A DNA stretch of 64,000 bases. Source: Druceiella hillmani (lineage: Eukaryota > Arthropoda > Insecta > Lepidoptera > Hepialidae). The stretch covers positions 1,994,001 through 2,058,000 of the forward strand of contig JAYKKI010000067.1 in NCBI GenBank assembly GCA_039881145.1, written 5' to 3'. The stretch's first letter is position 1. Every line of letters begins with the position of its first letter. Of the stretch, positions 48,041 through 61,189 are shown in pieces. The notes under the pieces are model-generated. The model ran no database searches. It was not told where the DNA came from and saw only the letters and a program-made list of their open reading frames with translations. A program made the position numbers and the translations under genes.

Positions 48041-49903
48041 TTTGAAATAATTAACTTTACTTATAGAAAGATTCTCACATACCCGGCATGAAAACATCAA
48101 TAAAATTGAAAAAAATCTCTTTTTGAGATTTCTTTTTCAAATTTAAAAATACTTTATACGTACAAGATTAAAATCATATTTCATAAAAGGAAATTATATG
48201 GTTTGAAGCTAATGATAGAACTTTAGACAGCAACATCAAGCAAGCATTTTGTTTCCTTTTTAACCCCATATGACGTACGCGTATTCAAAAATTTTAAATT
48301 TGAATTAAGCATATATTTATTTTTAAATGTTTACTTACCTTTTAAAAAATCTTGGAAAAAGATTGCAAGGATGCAAATTTTCATTAAACAATTCTATAAC
48401 ATTTTACTTCCAACAACTGCCTCGTATTATATCCAGGATTGAATCACAGATTGAAACATTTTAGCATAATTAGTAGAAAGATTGCATTTGAAAATTCGTC
48501 AAAAATAAACGTGAAGTGATAGAAAATATATTTATTTACTAATATAATAAATCCTCTATTTTTGAATGACAATTTATTGAAATAAACGCAACTTTATTTT
48601 CATTGTCTGTGCAAGTCGTGTAAAAAGAAGCTCTCACATTCTTAACTAACTTGTCGACGTTTCATCTATAGAATAATACTCAATTAGTAGAAGTGAAATA
48701 ATAACATTTTAACGAGGAGTCGCGTTGATCAAATGAACCTTCGCTTCTATTAATCTCATTAATTCATCTTCATTCTATTAATCTATTTGAAACATAAATT
48801 TCTGTTCAAATAATCCCAATGCAAAGTTTTCCACGACGATAAATTTATAAAATATCATATCGTCTGCTAAAACTGAAACATCGGAGAATAATTGCTGAGG
48901 ATGAAAAACAAGTATTGAAGCTCATAACGAGGATAACCTTTCGTCGTAAATAAAGAGTCTGCCCTTGCTAAAGTCAAGCCAAAAGCGTTATATTTTCTTT
49001 TAGATTTACATCAAGATCAAATACCATTTACTGCCACAGCAAAAGTCGTCACGAAGCACTAGGTTGAGTTTTGTAACAGGTCATTTCTGATAACGTTGAA
49101 ATTATAAATGCCAACCAGTTTATTACATCAAAGAAAAAACAATCCTTTTAATGCCTCACGCAGTATCGGCCACCCATTACGGAACCGATTATTAATAGCG
49201 GTCATACTGTTTCTACGAAACATAATTTGTGTGACGTATTTTCATTTTCAATTAATTTACGAAATACATTAGCTGAACGGGCCCACGCACGAACCTGTGA
49301 AGAGGCGCTCCGTACGTGATACTTTACGAAGTAGAGCTCGCACCTAATTAAGGGCTTTCGCTGATATTGAGTTTTATAATCGGCTTTTATAACTTATCAT
49401 CTGATGTTAATGGCTTTTATGGTGATGCTCTTTTTCGAGTGTTCACAATAACTTCATTGCAAAAGCTTTCAAGAACAGATGATAAATTATGGTATAAGCT
49501 ATCAATAATATGCGATATTATCGGAGATACTTTGAAATATAAATTAAGTCTATACGTATTTAATTACTTTATGATGATATGTATTTAATTACTTTATGAT
49601 GTCCCATATTTTTATAATGTTGGTGTTAGTTTTCGCATATCAAATGCAAATTTACAAATGTTACTTTTTAATGGTAATTGTTGCAAATTTGTTGTACTTT
49701 TTAAATACAAGCGTTAAATAGAGCTTTTTAACATGATTGTTTTATATGAAACGTTCGAAACGATGTTTATATGAAAATTTACCTAAATTATTGTTATAAT
49801 GTAGATTTAAAATATTCTTTTTCGAAAAAGGTATTGTTTTTTCAAGGTATTTTTTGCCAAAAAATAAGGCATTCTTTTTCAGGCATTTACAATAATTACA
49901 TTC
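48041..49903. other. Non-coding stretch, no gene recognised
   Basis: AT-rich. A plus-strand frame (49367-49588) is unassigned and partly repeats TTAATTACTTTATGATG at its end. Confidence 0.4.
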
Positions 49904-50040
49904 ACAATTAAATTAAAGTACCTGATGTAGTATTATTTCTACTTTCTTTAAGTTCTTTACCACGACCTAGGTTTCTTTGTATTACGACATCTTCAGATGG
50001 GTTATTAGCAATCTTTGCTAATAGCCCACCTGGAGATCCA
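49904..50040. repeat. 110-bp dispersed repeat, copy 2, with inverted end
   Basis: Same block as 13959-14070 (TTTAAGTTCTTTACCACGAC, CTAGGTTTCTTTGTATTACG). After GGGTTATTAGCAA it is followed directly by TTTGCTAATAGCCCACCTGG, an inverted copy of the same end. So about 20-base arms (49987-50008 and 50012-50033) meet head to head and can form a hairpin. Copies 1 and 3 lack this inverted part. Confidence 0.8.
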
Positions 50041-51274
50041 ACTCCTGAAGATTTTTGCAAGTGATCTCGGTATATAGAATAATTTACAATGAGCTAGACT
50101 CGACTTATTTTTTCGTGTCAGTCGTCACAACATGTACCCTGTGACCCTCCAACAAATTAAAAACCACGTACGTGCAAGTCATCGGATACGGCACATGAAG
50201 ATATTGAAGCATACATTAAATATCGCGTGTGATGCAGTCTATTAAACAGACAAATTTGAATTAATATATTTTCGTATTTATAAATTAAATTTATATGAAT
50301 AATAGAATACGAAAAACGTGTGAAAAATTATATTAAGTATTACACCAAATTGTGATGGTCATCTAATCTACATGACAACCATAATTTTGTGTAATATTAC
50401 AATTAAATTGTTTTGCCAAAAAATTACCTCCGGTAATTCTTTATGTGATGTGGACTTCGTCACTAATCGATAATTTGCAAAATCTTAAAGAGCGACAAAA
50501 ATTTTTCAGGAATTTCGGGGAATTTTGTTTTAAAAAAGTGTCAAAAATAAAGTACATATTTTTGAATTCTTATTCCAGTGAGTTTTCATTTAAAACCAAA
50601 CTTGATGACCGGAAAAAAATTCTATTCACGACCTGTCATAATCCTATCTAAATTGCTTCTCAAGAATTAAATTTTAACTTTTCGCTCATAACCTCTATAA
50701 CAGAATTTTCATCAATTTTTTTAATTCCTTTATTTGTAATTTTGGAGATAGAAGCCGACGAGCAATAGAAAAAAAAATTACACATCTGAAAATTAACCGT
50801 GTTATAAAAGTCTAAATTTAGTATTTAGATAATTGGTCTTCAAAAAAATGGTAGTGATGGACGAACAAAAACAGATATGTTTCCGTCAATAATCCATATT
50901 TCCAACAATGACACGAAATGTTAAAAATACCTACGCGATGATTTCATTAAAATCAACCCATTACTCTCAGAGAAAGCGAAACTGCATCTTTGTTTAGTGG
51001 TATGATACAAACATAGATGTTTATGAAAAGTCGACCACAAAAAGCTACTGCAATACAATCAAATGTTTTTTTTCATCTTAATATATTGCAATCCCACTTT
51101 CGAGATTAAAATCTGATTGTGCCAATATCAAATTAAACGCACTGATGTCATATAAATATACAAGCAGTATATTTTTTAAGGTTAGATATTATTTTAAAGA
51201 CCGAATATGACACGGTTCCAAAATGATGTAAATAATCTTTACATTTTTCCCCTATCTTTGAATTTATTTGAAAT
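50041..51274. other. Non-coding stretch with one hairpin
   Basis: An imperfect hairpin lies at 50335-50402: AAGTATTACACCAAATTGTG plus ATGGTCAT pairs with ATGACAACCATAATTTTGTG plus TAATATTAC around CTAATCTAC. Its size suits a small-RNA precursor or a tiny foldback. A 68-codon plus frame (50445-50651) is unassigned. Confidence 0.5.
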
Positions 51275-53110
51275 ATGTTGGTAGAAATATGGTTTCCCAA
51301 TTGGTTTCAATGTCAGTTTGCAGGAGATAATCTGAGGAATGGCCTGGAATTTATTCCTCCAAAAGTCATTCGGAAGGAAGTTATTTGGAATAAAGAGTAT
51401 TTTGTGAAATTCGTAGATATCATATTGTGTTCAGTTCCGCAAGTATTAGCGTTACGAGGACATTGTGAAGATGAAGCTACAAATAATAAAGAAAATTTTA
51501 AAGAAAACTGTAAAAATTAAATGTAAATGTAAAATATTTTGATAAATATACGACTTGTTGTAATCCTAAAGTCCAAAATGAAGTTAATCAAAATTGTAGC
51601 ACAGCTCAATGTGCAAGAAATAGTCCGAGAAGTTAAAGGATGTGGATTCTTTACTTCGATTGCAGACGAAGCGTGGTCTTATAAACAAGAACAATTGTCA
51701 ATAATTATTGAGTATGAGGGAGATTTAAACGTGGGAGAACGTTTCCTTCGTTCCATCGTTTGTTCGATATCATGAGATGCAAGTGGATACATTAAAGGAA
51801 TGTAATATGAATAATATACTAATCATTTCCCAATTCTGCGACGGAGCAAAAGTAACCTTCAATTAAACCACGTCTTTAAGTGATAATTAAAAAAAACATC
51901 GGGAAATTGTATACATGCAATGTTTGGCATACAGGTATGTACAACAAGTATGTCCAGTAATATATTACAATTTCATTTAGTGTATGTGTCTTTATTTTGT
52001 TTTTCAGGTTCGATCTAGTTTTCGATTTGTGCACAAATATTTTCTCTGCTCTTCATTTATGAATACTATAATAGCTCTTCATATGCATTCCACACGTCCA
52101 CACCATTACCCATTACCCATCTCCAAAAAAATATGAAGTCTCATATTATTAAATCCTATGCTGAAATCAGAAGCAGGACTTTTCAATTTGAAAATTGTAA
52201 ACCAGTTTTGAGAATTATGCAACCATTAAAACTGTTTCAGAAAAGGATAAAAATCTAAATGTAAACAGGAACCTAGTCGAAGCAACTGGCTAGCCAGGCT
52301 GCATTTCAGAAGTCACCTTTTTTGTAGGTCTATTGATTTTCAAATCATAATTATCGTGTTTAAATATATTAACTAAATATTTTCAAACAAAAGAAAGTAC
52401 TTTAAGCCAAATCATAGATGCAAATATCATTTGAAGAGAGCAGAAATAATTTAAGAAGCATTTAGGATGAAATAGTTGTTTTTGTTAAAAATGTAACATA
52501 TCACTTGAAACAATGCAGATTTCAAAAAGAACACTATAGCCAGAACCAAATAGGCTGAACGATTTCATAACTGAAGCGACTCTTCGTAATAGACATCCTT
52601 CGGTTTTTCTTCCAATGTAAATTCAATGGAATATTCTGAAATTAATTTTTATTTCCGAGCCATAGACAATGTTCTCAAAAATTTAAGAAAAACCATTAGT
52701 TCACTTTACATTAGTTCAATTTACAGAAACTTTTTGCAAACTTTACATAAAATATGCTGAAGATTTTGCAAATACTTACAAAGAGACAATGCACATTTAT
52801 ACTGATTTATTACAAACTGGAGTTTTCAGAAATACACTGAAAAAAGTGAAGAAAGGAATATAGAAAATTAAAAATGAGAAATCGACAAGAACTTTTATCT
52901 TAATTATTGTTAAATACTCCAGGTGAATTCAGCAATACCAATCAGTTCAGATGATTGCGAACACAGCTTCTTAGCTATGTATCACATAAAAAATTGGTTA
53001 AGTTCGTCTATAGACCAAGAGTGTTTTTTTATCTAGCAACCATAAATGTTAACATGTATCAGCCGAAAAGTTTCAAATGAGTTTTTTGATAAAGATAAAA
53101 AATCAAAACT
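51275..53110 (+). pseudogene. hAT-family transposase relic, ZMYM1-like
   Basis: The order of blocks fits the 'zinc finger MYM-type protein 1-like' hAT transposases. NKEYFVKFVDIILCSVPQVL and ALRGHCEDEATNNKENF (51395-51510) match the 'G-L-A-L-R-G-H-R-E-D-E' block. IVREVKGCGFFTSIADEAW and KQEQLSIIIEYEGDLNVGER (51620-51740) match 'F-x-x-I-A-D-E' with the first catalytic Asp and 'E-Q-L-S-x-x-x-R-Y'. QFCDGAKVT (51833-51860) stands for the 'Y-D-G-A' block with the second Asp. IGKLYTCNVWHT resembles the 'H-C-x-A-H' block. DCEHSFLAMYHIKNWLSSSI (52955-53015) is the C-terminal dimerisation segment. Stops, frameshifts and a lost 'A-H-x-L-N-L' show it is inactive. Terminal inverted repeats were not found. 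Confidence 0.82.
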
Positions 53111-55880
53111 TGTTTATCATAGACGAACTTATAGATGCCTCCATGTTTAAAAACACGTTAAAAATAGTTCTCAATACTTCCATTATTTTGTCTACCTTAT
53201 TAGTTTTTAGTTAGTTTTATTCACGTAACATATAGAGAAGGATTATCTGCGAAATATATTTCCACGTTGTCCACTAGAAAATAAAGCAAAAATAAAAACT
53301 ACCTTGTCAAAGTCAATTTATTAAAGACGTAGTATAATCAAACATAAAACCCTTTTTGAATTTTGCCTTACCTTTTTCGATAATTAGACTGGCATTAAAA
53401 CCGATTTAGTTTTTGTGTGATACCTAAACAAACAGACAACAATTTTAGACTCATGTGAAATTTAGACTCATGTGCTTCAAACGCTTCCGATTATTTTTTT
53501 AAATTATTTTCTACAGATTGATAAATAGATCCAAATCATATACAATACATAGGTTACAGGCAGGAGTCACCTCGCTTCCCCCCCCCCTCCCTCCTCCTCG
53601 CTGCTAAATTACAGAAATAATTTAATCTCAGGACAAAAATGTATTTTAATCTAACACAAATGTTCAATGCAATCAACAATCCATAAGAATACGCAGGTCA
53701 CGTAACGTTACTGGAATTATACATCAAGCTAGTATGAAAGTTAATACAGTGCTTACGTACGCGTTCTTCAATAGCTCAAATACGCAAACATGAGTAACAC
53801 ACCAACCCGCTGCGTTAATACTTGAACGCTGAGACACAAGTCTTAGTTTATTGTCACATTTCCTTTAAGTGTTAGTTTATCACCAAATACCGCTCGCCGT
53901 GTTCTTGTGAAGCCGTCTCAAGGTTATCGAGATCATTTGAGCCGGGCTCCATTCTCTTAGACTTATTGGTTTTCTGATGAAGCTTTCTACATAATATATA
54001 GTATATAGTTATATCTAGCAGAGACATCTTACAAATATAAAATGTAATGTGAATAGACGTAAAAATAGAGGTATAATAATACGGTAACTGCATCGTAGCG
54101 AGTATTAAGTCAGCTTTACAAGAAGAATTAATAAAACATAATATAAGGACCCTAATAGAAACGGGCCACCCCTTTAATGCAAAGTGGTACATCGGGCCAC
54201 CCCTTTAAAACAAGTGGTACATCTCCCTTCTCGCTAATAGATTAAGCTTTCAAATTCATTCTGTATTCAGCTCTCGTAGAATAAACACGTATTAAAATCC
54301 ATAAGTTTGTTTTTAAAATCCTTTGTCGGGCTGTAGAAATTGTTACATGCACTCGAATAAAAAATAACACTTTTTTCAGGATTGCATGATCTAGAACAAT
54401 AAATTAAATATTAACAGATTCTCCGTCACATTATGTAAATTTCTTATTACTAACGTATTGCCTTAAATTCATTCAATAACTAAATATAAAAATTATTACT
54501 AAAGCTAAGTTAAAAATATAACGCTTTATTAAAGGAGACCCTAAAATAATTAAAATGATTTTATGCTTTTGTACCCTCATATCATTTTGAAAGCAAGCAG
54601 CTTTTCAAGAAGCTACCGGAGATAGACCACCCGGTAACCGATTTTTCAACAACAAAACAATAAAGCTTTCACAAATTTAAATGTTTAAAGGAGATTTGAG
54701 ACCGAGATTGTTTCATATTGTTGGTTACTTTTAACGTAATTTAACACATAATTTCATCTGTCTATCTGGTCTTTCTTTCATGTACTTCCAAAACCAGAAA
54801 TTGACACGATTGAGACTTTACCTTGTCTTCAAATACTTTGAGATGCTGGGTTTTCCTTTACGTTCACTTTAGACTTGTTATTTACCTTTGAACTTGTGAT
54901 CATTGCATTTCCAGTATTTGCGATATTAGCTTGCAAAATAAAATAATTGATTAAAATACTTTAAAATGATCACATCCTAGTGGTTGAGACAAAAAAGTAA
55001 GTTGCAAATCAAGAGCAAATAACTGGAAAGCTGTGAAAATTAGCAATTAAATATTTTACACCTGGAATTTCTATCAGTAGTGAGAAAATTAATTCTTCAC
55101 GTGAGTCAAACCGTCACAATATTAGTTGAATCTCGGGACCCATTTTCTTAATTTTGTGTATCGAAAAATGAATAACCGGAGTAATGAGAGAAAGAAACAA
55201 AAAATCATCCCGATGAAGCTTTTGCATATTAATATAATGATCAAAGAGAAGGAAATCAAAATTCATGTCGACTGAAAAACGATCGCATCGGGTATATGAA
55301 TGCATTATCATTACAAACAAGAGCTTTCAATAAAGTGAAACTATCTTCAATCACACAAATTATTTCACAGAATTGTGGATATTATTTTTACGAACTATTT
55401 ACAGAAAAGACACCTGACATTTGGATTTTTACAAAGGACCTACATTTTCCCAAAATAAAGGCTAACTTCTTCAAAGTGTTTGGAAGTTACGTGGAAGCAG
55501 ATACTATCTTAGTACATTCCCTTAACTAGATAGATCACCGTGCTTCTGTGTATAAACAAGATCAAAAAATTTTCTTTCATGTGTTTTAAAAACTGTACAT
55601 TTTTTTGAAATAAATTGACAAACTGTTTAGGTGTAAGTTAAGTAGTTAAAAGTATTTCTGAAACCAGACCACACAAGATGCTGTAATAAACAATTTTCAT
55701 TGGTGTTTTGAGAAAATTCTAAAAGCCTTGATGTCTATCGCTAAAAACACCGAGCAGCCGAAAGAAACAAAAGCAAAACCGTCAATTTGGGCGGAAAAAA
55801 TAGAAAGAACTGGAATCATTATTCTAACAGAAATATGGAGTACCATTTTTGATGGAAAAAACAGAACGATTCCAGCCTTC
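53111..55880. other. Non-coding stretch, no gene recognised
   Basis: Contains a poly-C tract (CCCCCCCCCCTCCCTCCTCC at about 53578-53597), an imperfect duplication of CGGGCCACCCCTTTAA at 54163-54205, and unassigned frames at 53872-54192 (minus, 106 codons), 55296-55529 (plus, 77 codons) and from 55729 (plus, about 55 codons, running into the LINE end). Confidence 0.4.
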
Positions 55881-55881
55881 A

Positions 55882-56690
55882 GATACCGAATCCATTAGTT
55901 TTTTTCAGGATTTGCCTAATGTTAAAGATCTGTTCCGTTAGGGATCTTCCTTTGCAAAAACCGCATTGGTAATTGCCTATAATATTGTCTGTATAGGTTA
56001 CTAATATGTTAAAAAGTATATTGGAAAAAAGTTTGTAAAAAGCGCAAAGGAGACTGATTCTCCTGTAGTTGGCACATTCCAAAACGTCTCCCTTTTTGTG
56101 AATAGGGCAAATGATGCTCAGTTTTCAATCTCCGGGCAAAATTTCTTGGTTCCAAATTGATTCAATGAGGTGATGAATTTCCTCAATGTTTTGACTTGCT
56201 GCACTTTTGATGAGTTCTGAAGGAATCGTATCTGGTCCTGGGGCTTTGTGGTTTTTGAGTTTTTTAATTCTTTCTTTAACTTCTACCAAATATGGTGGTG
56301 GGATATTCTAAGTGTTTGCAGTAGTATTAGTGTTGGTAAAAGATCCTTCCTGTGTGTGATCATTCAGCAAGTCACCAAAATACTCATTCCATCGATGAAG
56401 CACCTCTTTTCTGTCATTTAGAATGGTGTTGTTTTTATCTCTGCAAGCGGTAGTTCAAGGCTTAAAGTCTTTGCAGCCAAGATTTATTTCACGGTAGAAA
56501 GCACAGCTTTCGTTTGACCCTCTCAGATGTTCAATATCTTTAAATAGATCGTTGTGAAACAGTTTTTTTTTAAGCCGATGAACCTTCTTTTCCTGTTTTT
56601 TAGTTTTCTTATATTCCTCGACAGAGCTTCTTGAGTGGCGCTTTTGGATCATAGTTTTATAGGCTAGCTCTTCTTCCGGTTGACCTCAAA
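55882..56690 (-). pseudogene. LINE linker and reverse transcriptase 5' fragment
   Basis: On the minus strand: a basic linker (EEYKKTKKQEKKVHRLKKKL, 56455-56652), a frameshift, DRKEVLHRWNEYFGDLLND, then VKERIKKLKNHKAPGPD with TIPSELIKSA (the 'K-A-P-G-x-D-x-I-x-x-E-L-L-K' block), IEEIHHLIESIWNQEILPGD, a stop, LSIICPIHKKGDVLECANYR, RISLLCAFYKLFSNIL and GNYQCGFCKGRSLTEQIFNI with RQILKK. It ends abruptly at NGFGI before the first catalytic block, so the palm and C-terminal parts are absent. The wording of the finger region resembles the LINE at 30.5-31.7 kb, and both lie on the minus strand, so they may be one family. Confidence 0.85.
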
Positions 56691-57015
56691 TCCTATTAAC
56701 CCCGAATCGAAAATTAAAATATTGTAAATAGTTTAGTAAGAATATTAGGTACCATCAAAAGTTTATAAATGCCTAAATGTGTACCGAACTCTCGTAGTGT
56801 AATTTCCACTCGTATTTGACAGTTTTTTTTGTATTTACGCACATTCTTTTGATTTCTATATTGGATAAATTAACTGTGAAATAGCTTGACCTTGAAACTT
56901 TTTACTTGAAAGTTTTACTGTTCTGAAATAAAAAAATGGACCCTTGTAATTTCATCTTGTCCGCCCGTCCACAAAAATGTCTTACTTTTTTTTGTAGTTT
57001 CTATAGGTTTAGACT
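56691..57015. other. Non-coding stretch with recurrent tail motif
   Basis: Near 56784-56818 GTGTACCGAACTCTCGTAG and CCACTCGTATTTGAC resemble the ACGGAACC and ACTCGTACTT motif at 63193-63225. No gene. Confidence 0.45.
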
Positions 57016-57018
57016 ATG

Positions 57019-57101
<83 letters not shown>
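57016..57101. repeat. (TA)n microsatellite
   Basis: About 75-80 bases of TA repeat with one GTA interruption. Confidence 0.95.
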
Positions 57102-57105
<4 letters not shown>

Positions 57106-60100
57106 ATGAGTAATGGAAATACTTCAGAAGGAACTTTCAAGTAATGGACAATAGAATATTAAATTAATAATACAGTCTTTCCGCCACAATTGGGAAAAAC
57201 ATACTTTAGGTAAATATTCCCTATGGAAGTAAATGTACTTGTTACGTAGGGATATAAAAACATTATTGAAGTTCAACTTCTCATCGGACATGTTGCCGGA
57301 AAAATCTGTGACGCGCGTAACGTGTCGAAACTGGGACGGCATACTACTTTTCAATAGAACATAATTAACAACCTATCTCCGTACATTGCTGGACATCCCA
57401 ATGCGGGTATCATTGGGGGTACTGTCATTTAAATACGGAATAGAATTTGAAGCAAAGTGATAAAGAAAAATCTCGTTTCAAAAAGCTGTAAAATGGGATT
57501 TGTTGTTAAATTAATTGAGGTTTAACTAAAAATGTTCTATTTGCTTTAAATTGTCATTGCAATTTTCAGATAATTTTTTTTACTAAATTGCGAGATACTT
57601 ACAGATATAAAAATAAATATAATCTTTTACTATTAATTCAGATAACTACAGAATACTCCACGTCTTATCCAGCAGCTATATCAAGTAGTTAAACGTTGTT
57701 AGAAGTTATTAAAAAAACAATGTCAACAAAATTTTGACTTCCAATTTTGCAAACGACGCGAAGAATAACTGCGAATGTCGTTTGAAAGAAAAACTATGAG
57801 AAATATCAACAAAGGCTTTCTTAAATATTTTTATGTCATTTTAAATAAATGACACAAATGTTTAAGAAAGGTTTTCCAGGAGAAATTATAAATTATTTTA
57901 CCGACAATTCACGTTTTTATCTAATTCCAACTCCCGACTTCGAATGGAAAAATTAAAAGGAAAAATATACTCTAGAATCATCTAAATGTCTACTTCTTAC
58001 AATCACTTTTTCTAGAGTTATGTATAATAAATCTCTTCATGAAGAGATTTCTTTAATAAGAATAAGTCCACCAAAAAACAGAGAAAGGAAAAATCAGAAC
58101 AAATTTTCTTGCAAAACTCATGGTCACTAAAAATTTCATGAAATGTTTTAGCTCAAGTTTTGATAAATTTCATTTCCAATAAACGCAGTTAGCATTTAAT
58201 ATTTCGCAATAGTTTGTTTTTCTTTAATGGTATCAAATGTTTAACAACAATTTTGACTATTATCACTTAATATTCATAGATAATCTATTCTTAAACATTC
58301 CATAAATAGTAACGAGTCGCAAGCTCGGTATAATTATTTCCACTAATTACTTCACCAAACATAAGCAAATAAACAACCATCGCTTTCCCAGCGCCCCAGA
58401 AGGAAAATGCGAGAAGACTCCTTTGTCCGTGCGTTGTAAGACATTTTGCAATAACGTCGCTTGACGTTGCTTCCAGATCTCATGACTTGAGGGCGAACAA
58501 CGAGATCGGACGGTAATTGAGAATCACTTGCCGGAAATTAATTATGTCTCAGCTTTATTATAATTTAATTACATCCTTCTTATTTGGATGTACTTAGAAA
58601 TATACTACTGTCTTATTTTCTAGAGCGTATAAATAACTAGACTTGTCTTTTTTACTATTCTTACCAAAAACAAACCTAAGATGTTGTTGTTCAGCATTAA
58701 TAAAATCTATCAAGCACACATAGTACTCGCAATATAAGGATTCCGTACCAAATTAGGTAAATGTAAACATTTAGGGGCATAAAGTATATCTATTAAACTA
58801 TTTGCAAAATTTTAATTTTTACAACATAAATTAATTGTCTGTTCTATCAGACATAAACACATGGTTTTCCTGTAACTTTTGCGTGTGCTTCTAAAAATTA
58901 ATATTTTTCATATTTTAATTTGAGTAGTTTCGTAAACAATGGGGAAGAATATATTTTTTGCACATTTTTCATTATATCTACAAAGATAAAAAAACCTAAA
59001 TATATGACAAAATAATTCTTAAGACCCATATAACTAGCCGTTTCAAACTATAACACTATATATTTGAAATAATATTTTTTTTTATTTTAGCTATTGAGAT
59101 ATGTGCAAGTTATTATGTTTCATTATTATGAAAAATATTGGATTTTAACATCAAGTGTTTTCTGAGAAAAATGGCTGTGACGGACAGACACTTGAGTATC
59201 TTGAACGGAACCCTATACGGTGTAGACCGAAAAAAATTGTAAGAAGGGTTTTCTCGTAGCTTTCCGGTAATACTTACGAACACCAACTGAGAAATACGTC
59301 GCCCACAGAAGGTGACTTCTGCTTATCCTTGTTAACGCTGCGATTGAGTCATACACAATCATAGTTAATAGTTTTCCCGTTTTCCATTCTCTGCTCAAAA
59401 AGCATTATTATATTTGTTCGTGAAAATCATGAGACATGCGTATAAAAGTCATGTAGTTCTTGCGAGTGAATTATCAACAAGTACTACGACAAAGGCGGTA
59501 TTCAAAACAGTAAAAGAATAATTGCCAATTGTGTATTTTAGAAGCAAACTTCCAAAGTAAACGAATTTTTTTTATAACACGACTAAAGTTTGTATAAATT
59601 ATTACATTTATGTTTATTCGTAAATATAAACATTATTATATAACTTCAATTAAAAAGCAAACCCGCATTGAAAAAAAACCTGCAAATTGTAACAACGTTT
59701 TTTTTACAATATTTTAACTAGCAATTTTTCCCTCTACCCAATTTTCTTAAACGATGCATACTGTGGCTGTTTTTAAAATAAACGAAAATCCAAACACCAC
59801 AGTTTTAATTAAATTTATTTTTTCCCAGACTTATATGAAGTTTTCATTCGAAATCAAAGCTTATTTTAGTCATTGATTATAATTATTAATGTGTAAAACT
59901 TAGCAAAATAATTAGATCATTTTTGAAAAAAATACTATTTTAATTTTCTTCCTTTTAGTCAATTGTTTTAACTAAAAAAAAGTAAAAATTCTATAAATAT
60001 TCGTAAAAATCTAACGTGTGAAATTTGAATAAAATCACTCCAATTGGATTATTTAGAAATACGATTAAACAATAACTATCTACAACACTGCATGTATTTT

Positions 60101-61189
60101 TATTAGAACTTCCTTTTCAATATCCAAAAGTCAAGAACTCGAAATGGATTTTTGACAATACTTTGATAAAATAATTTCTGACAAAATTTTCCAACATTTA
60201 TTTTAATCCAAATATTCGCTAGCAAACTTGTAAATTCGAGAATAAATATGTATGTCCTTACATCACAAAGCTGCTGTAATAACAAAATTGGGAAAACTTC
60301 AAGAAACATTTTGGAAAATGTCTCATTGAAATAAATTTTCGTAAGCTTACGCGCTTAGCTTCAATTAAAGGAATTAAACATTTCAGCAATTTACTGGACC
60401 AAATGCTTGAAGTCTAGTACAATGGCAATTATTTTGCTTGAATAAGCCGTCCGTGAAATTTACATTATAAACAATGTACTTTCAAATTATTTATAATTAA
60501 TCATGTCGTATTTACGGAGGAAATTGCTGTATTAATATTTATAAATATAGCAATTTCCATATTCGAAATAATCACATTTACAGCCTTTGTCGTGCAGTAG
60601 CATAAAGCAAAATTACGTAATTGCTCTTGAAAGGTATATTTCATATTCAGAATTAAGAAATTTCACTACTCCACTCGTATGAGAGGATATTATGGGTCAC
60701 GCATACATTTTTATTTACCTTTGAACTCTCTACCAATACATAATTGCATACTCAATCATAGTCACTCAAAAACATTAACCACGTTGCTTTTATGACAGCG
60801 CAATTACATCACAATGGAGGCGGAAAATGTTAAGGTACTTAATAAAAAATAAAAAATTATACATTTACTTGCTGAAATATATAATATAATAATATAATAC
60901 ATTTTTTGTATGTTGGGAAGCTCTATTGCTTTGACTTTATCACACATCTCGCACAGCCAATTACATCATAGAGTACACTATGTACAAAGTTAAAGTTTCA
61001 CCTAAATAAACCAAACTATACATCCAACATGAAAGTAAAAATGAAAAACCGAAATACAGGAAGTTTGTCTCTTAAAAAACTCAGATTTATAAATCTGATT
61101 GAAAACCATTCTCCTGCTTTTAAAAGAAAAATCATCTTCGATTAAGAAATTTTACCGCTAAGGAACCTTTTACAAAACATATATTAAAC
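57102..61189. other. Non-coding stretch with several hairpins
   Basis: No gene recognised. An imperfect hairpin lies at 57816-57870 (CTTTCTTAAATATTTTTATG pairing with CATTTGTTTAAGAAAG-like sequence). A 22-bp perfect palindrome lies at 58029-58050 (AAATCTCTTCA and its complement), and 10-bp arms flank an AT-rich core at 60519-60558 (GGAAATTGCT and AGCAATTTCC). The tail motif GACGGACAGAC with ACGGAACCCTA is at 59177-59215. Unassigned minus frames: 57124-57354, 59213-59398, 60103-60309. Confidence 0.5.

Noticed and set aside
59213..59398. Small gene on the minus strand
   Set aside because: Its end is formed by the recurrent ACGGAACCC tail motif, and the rest has no recognisable domain.
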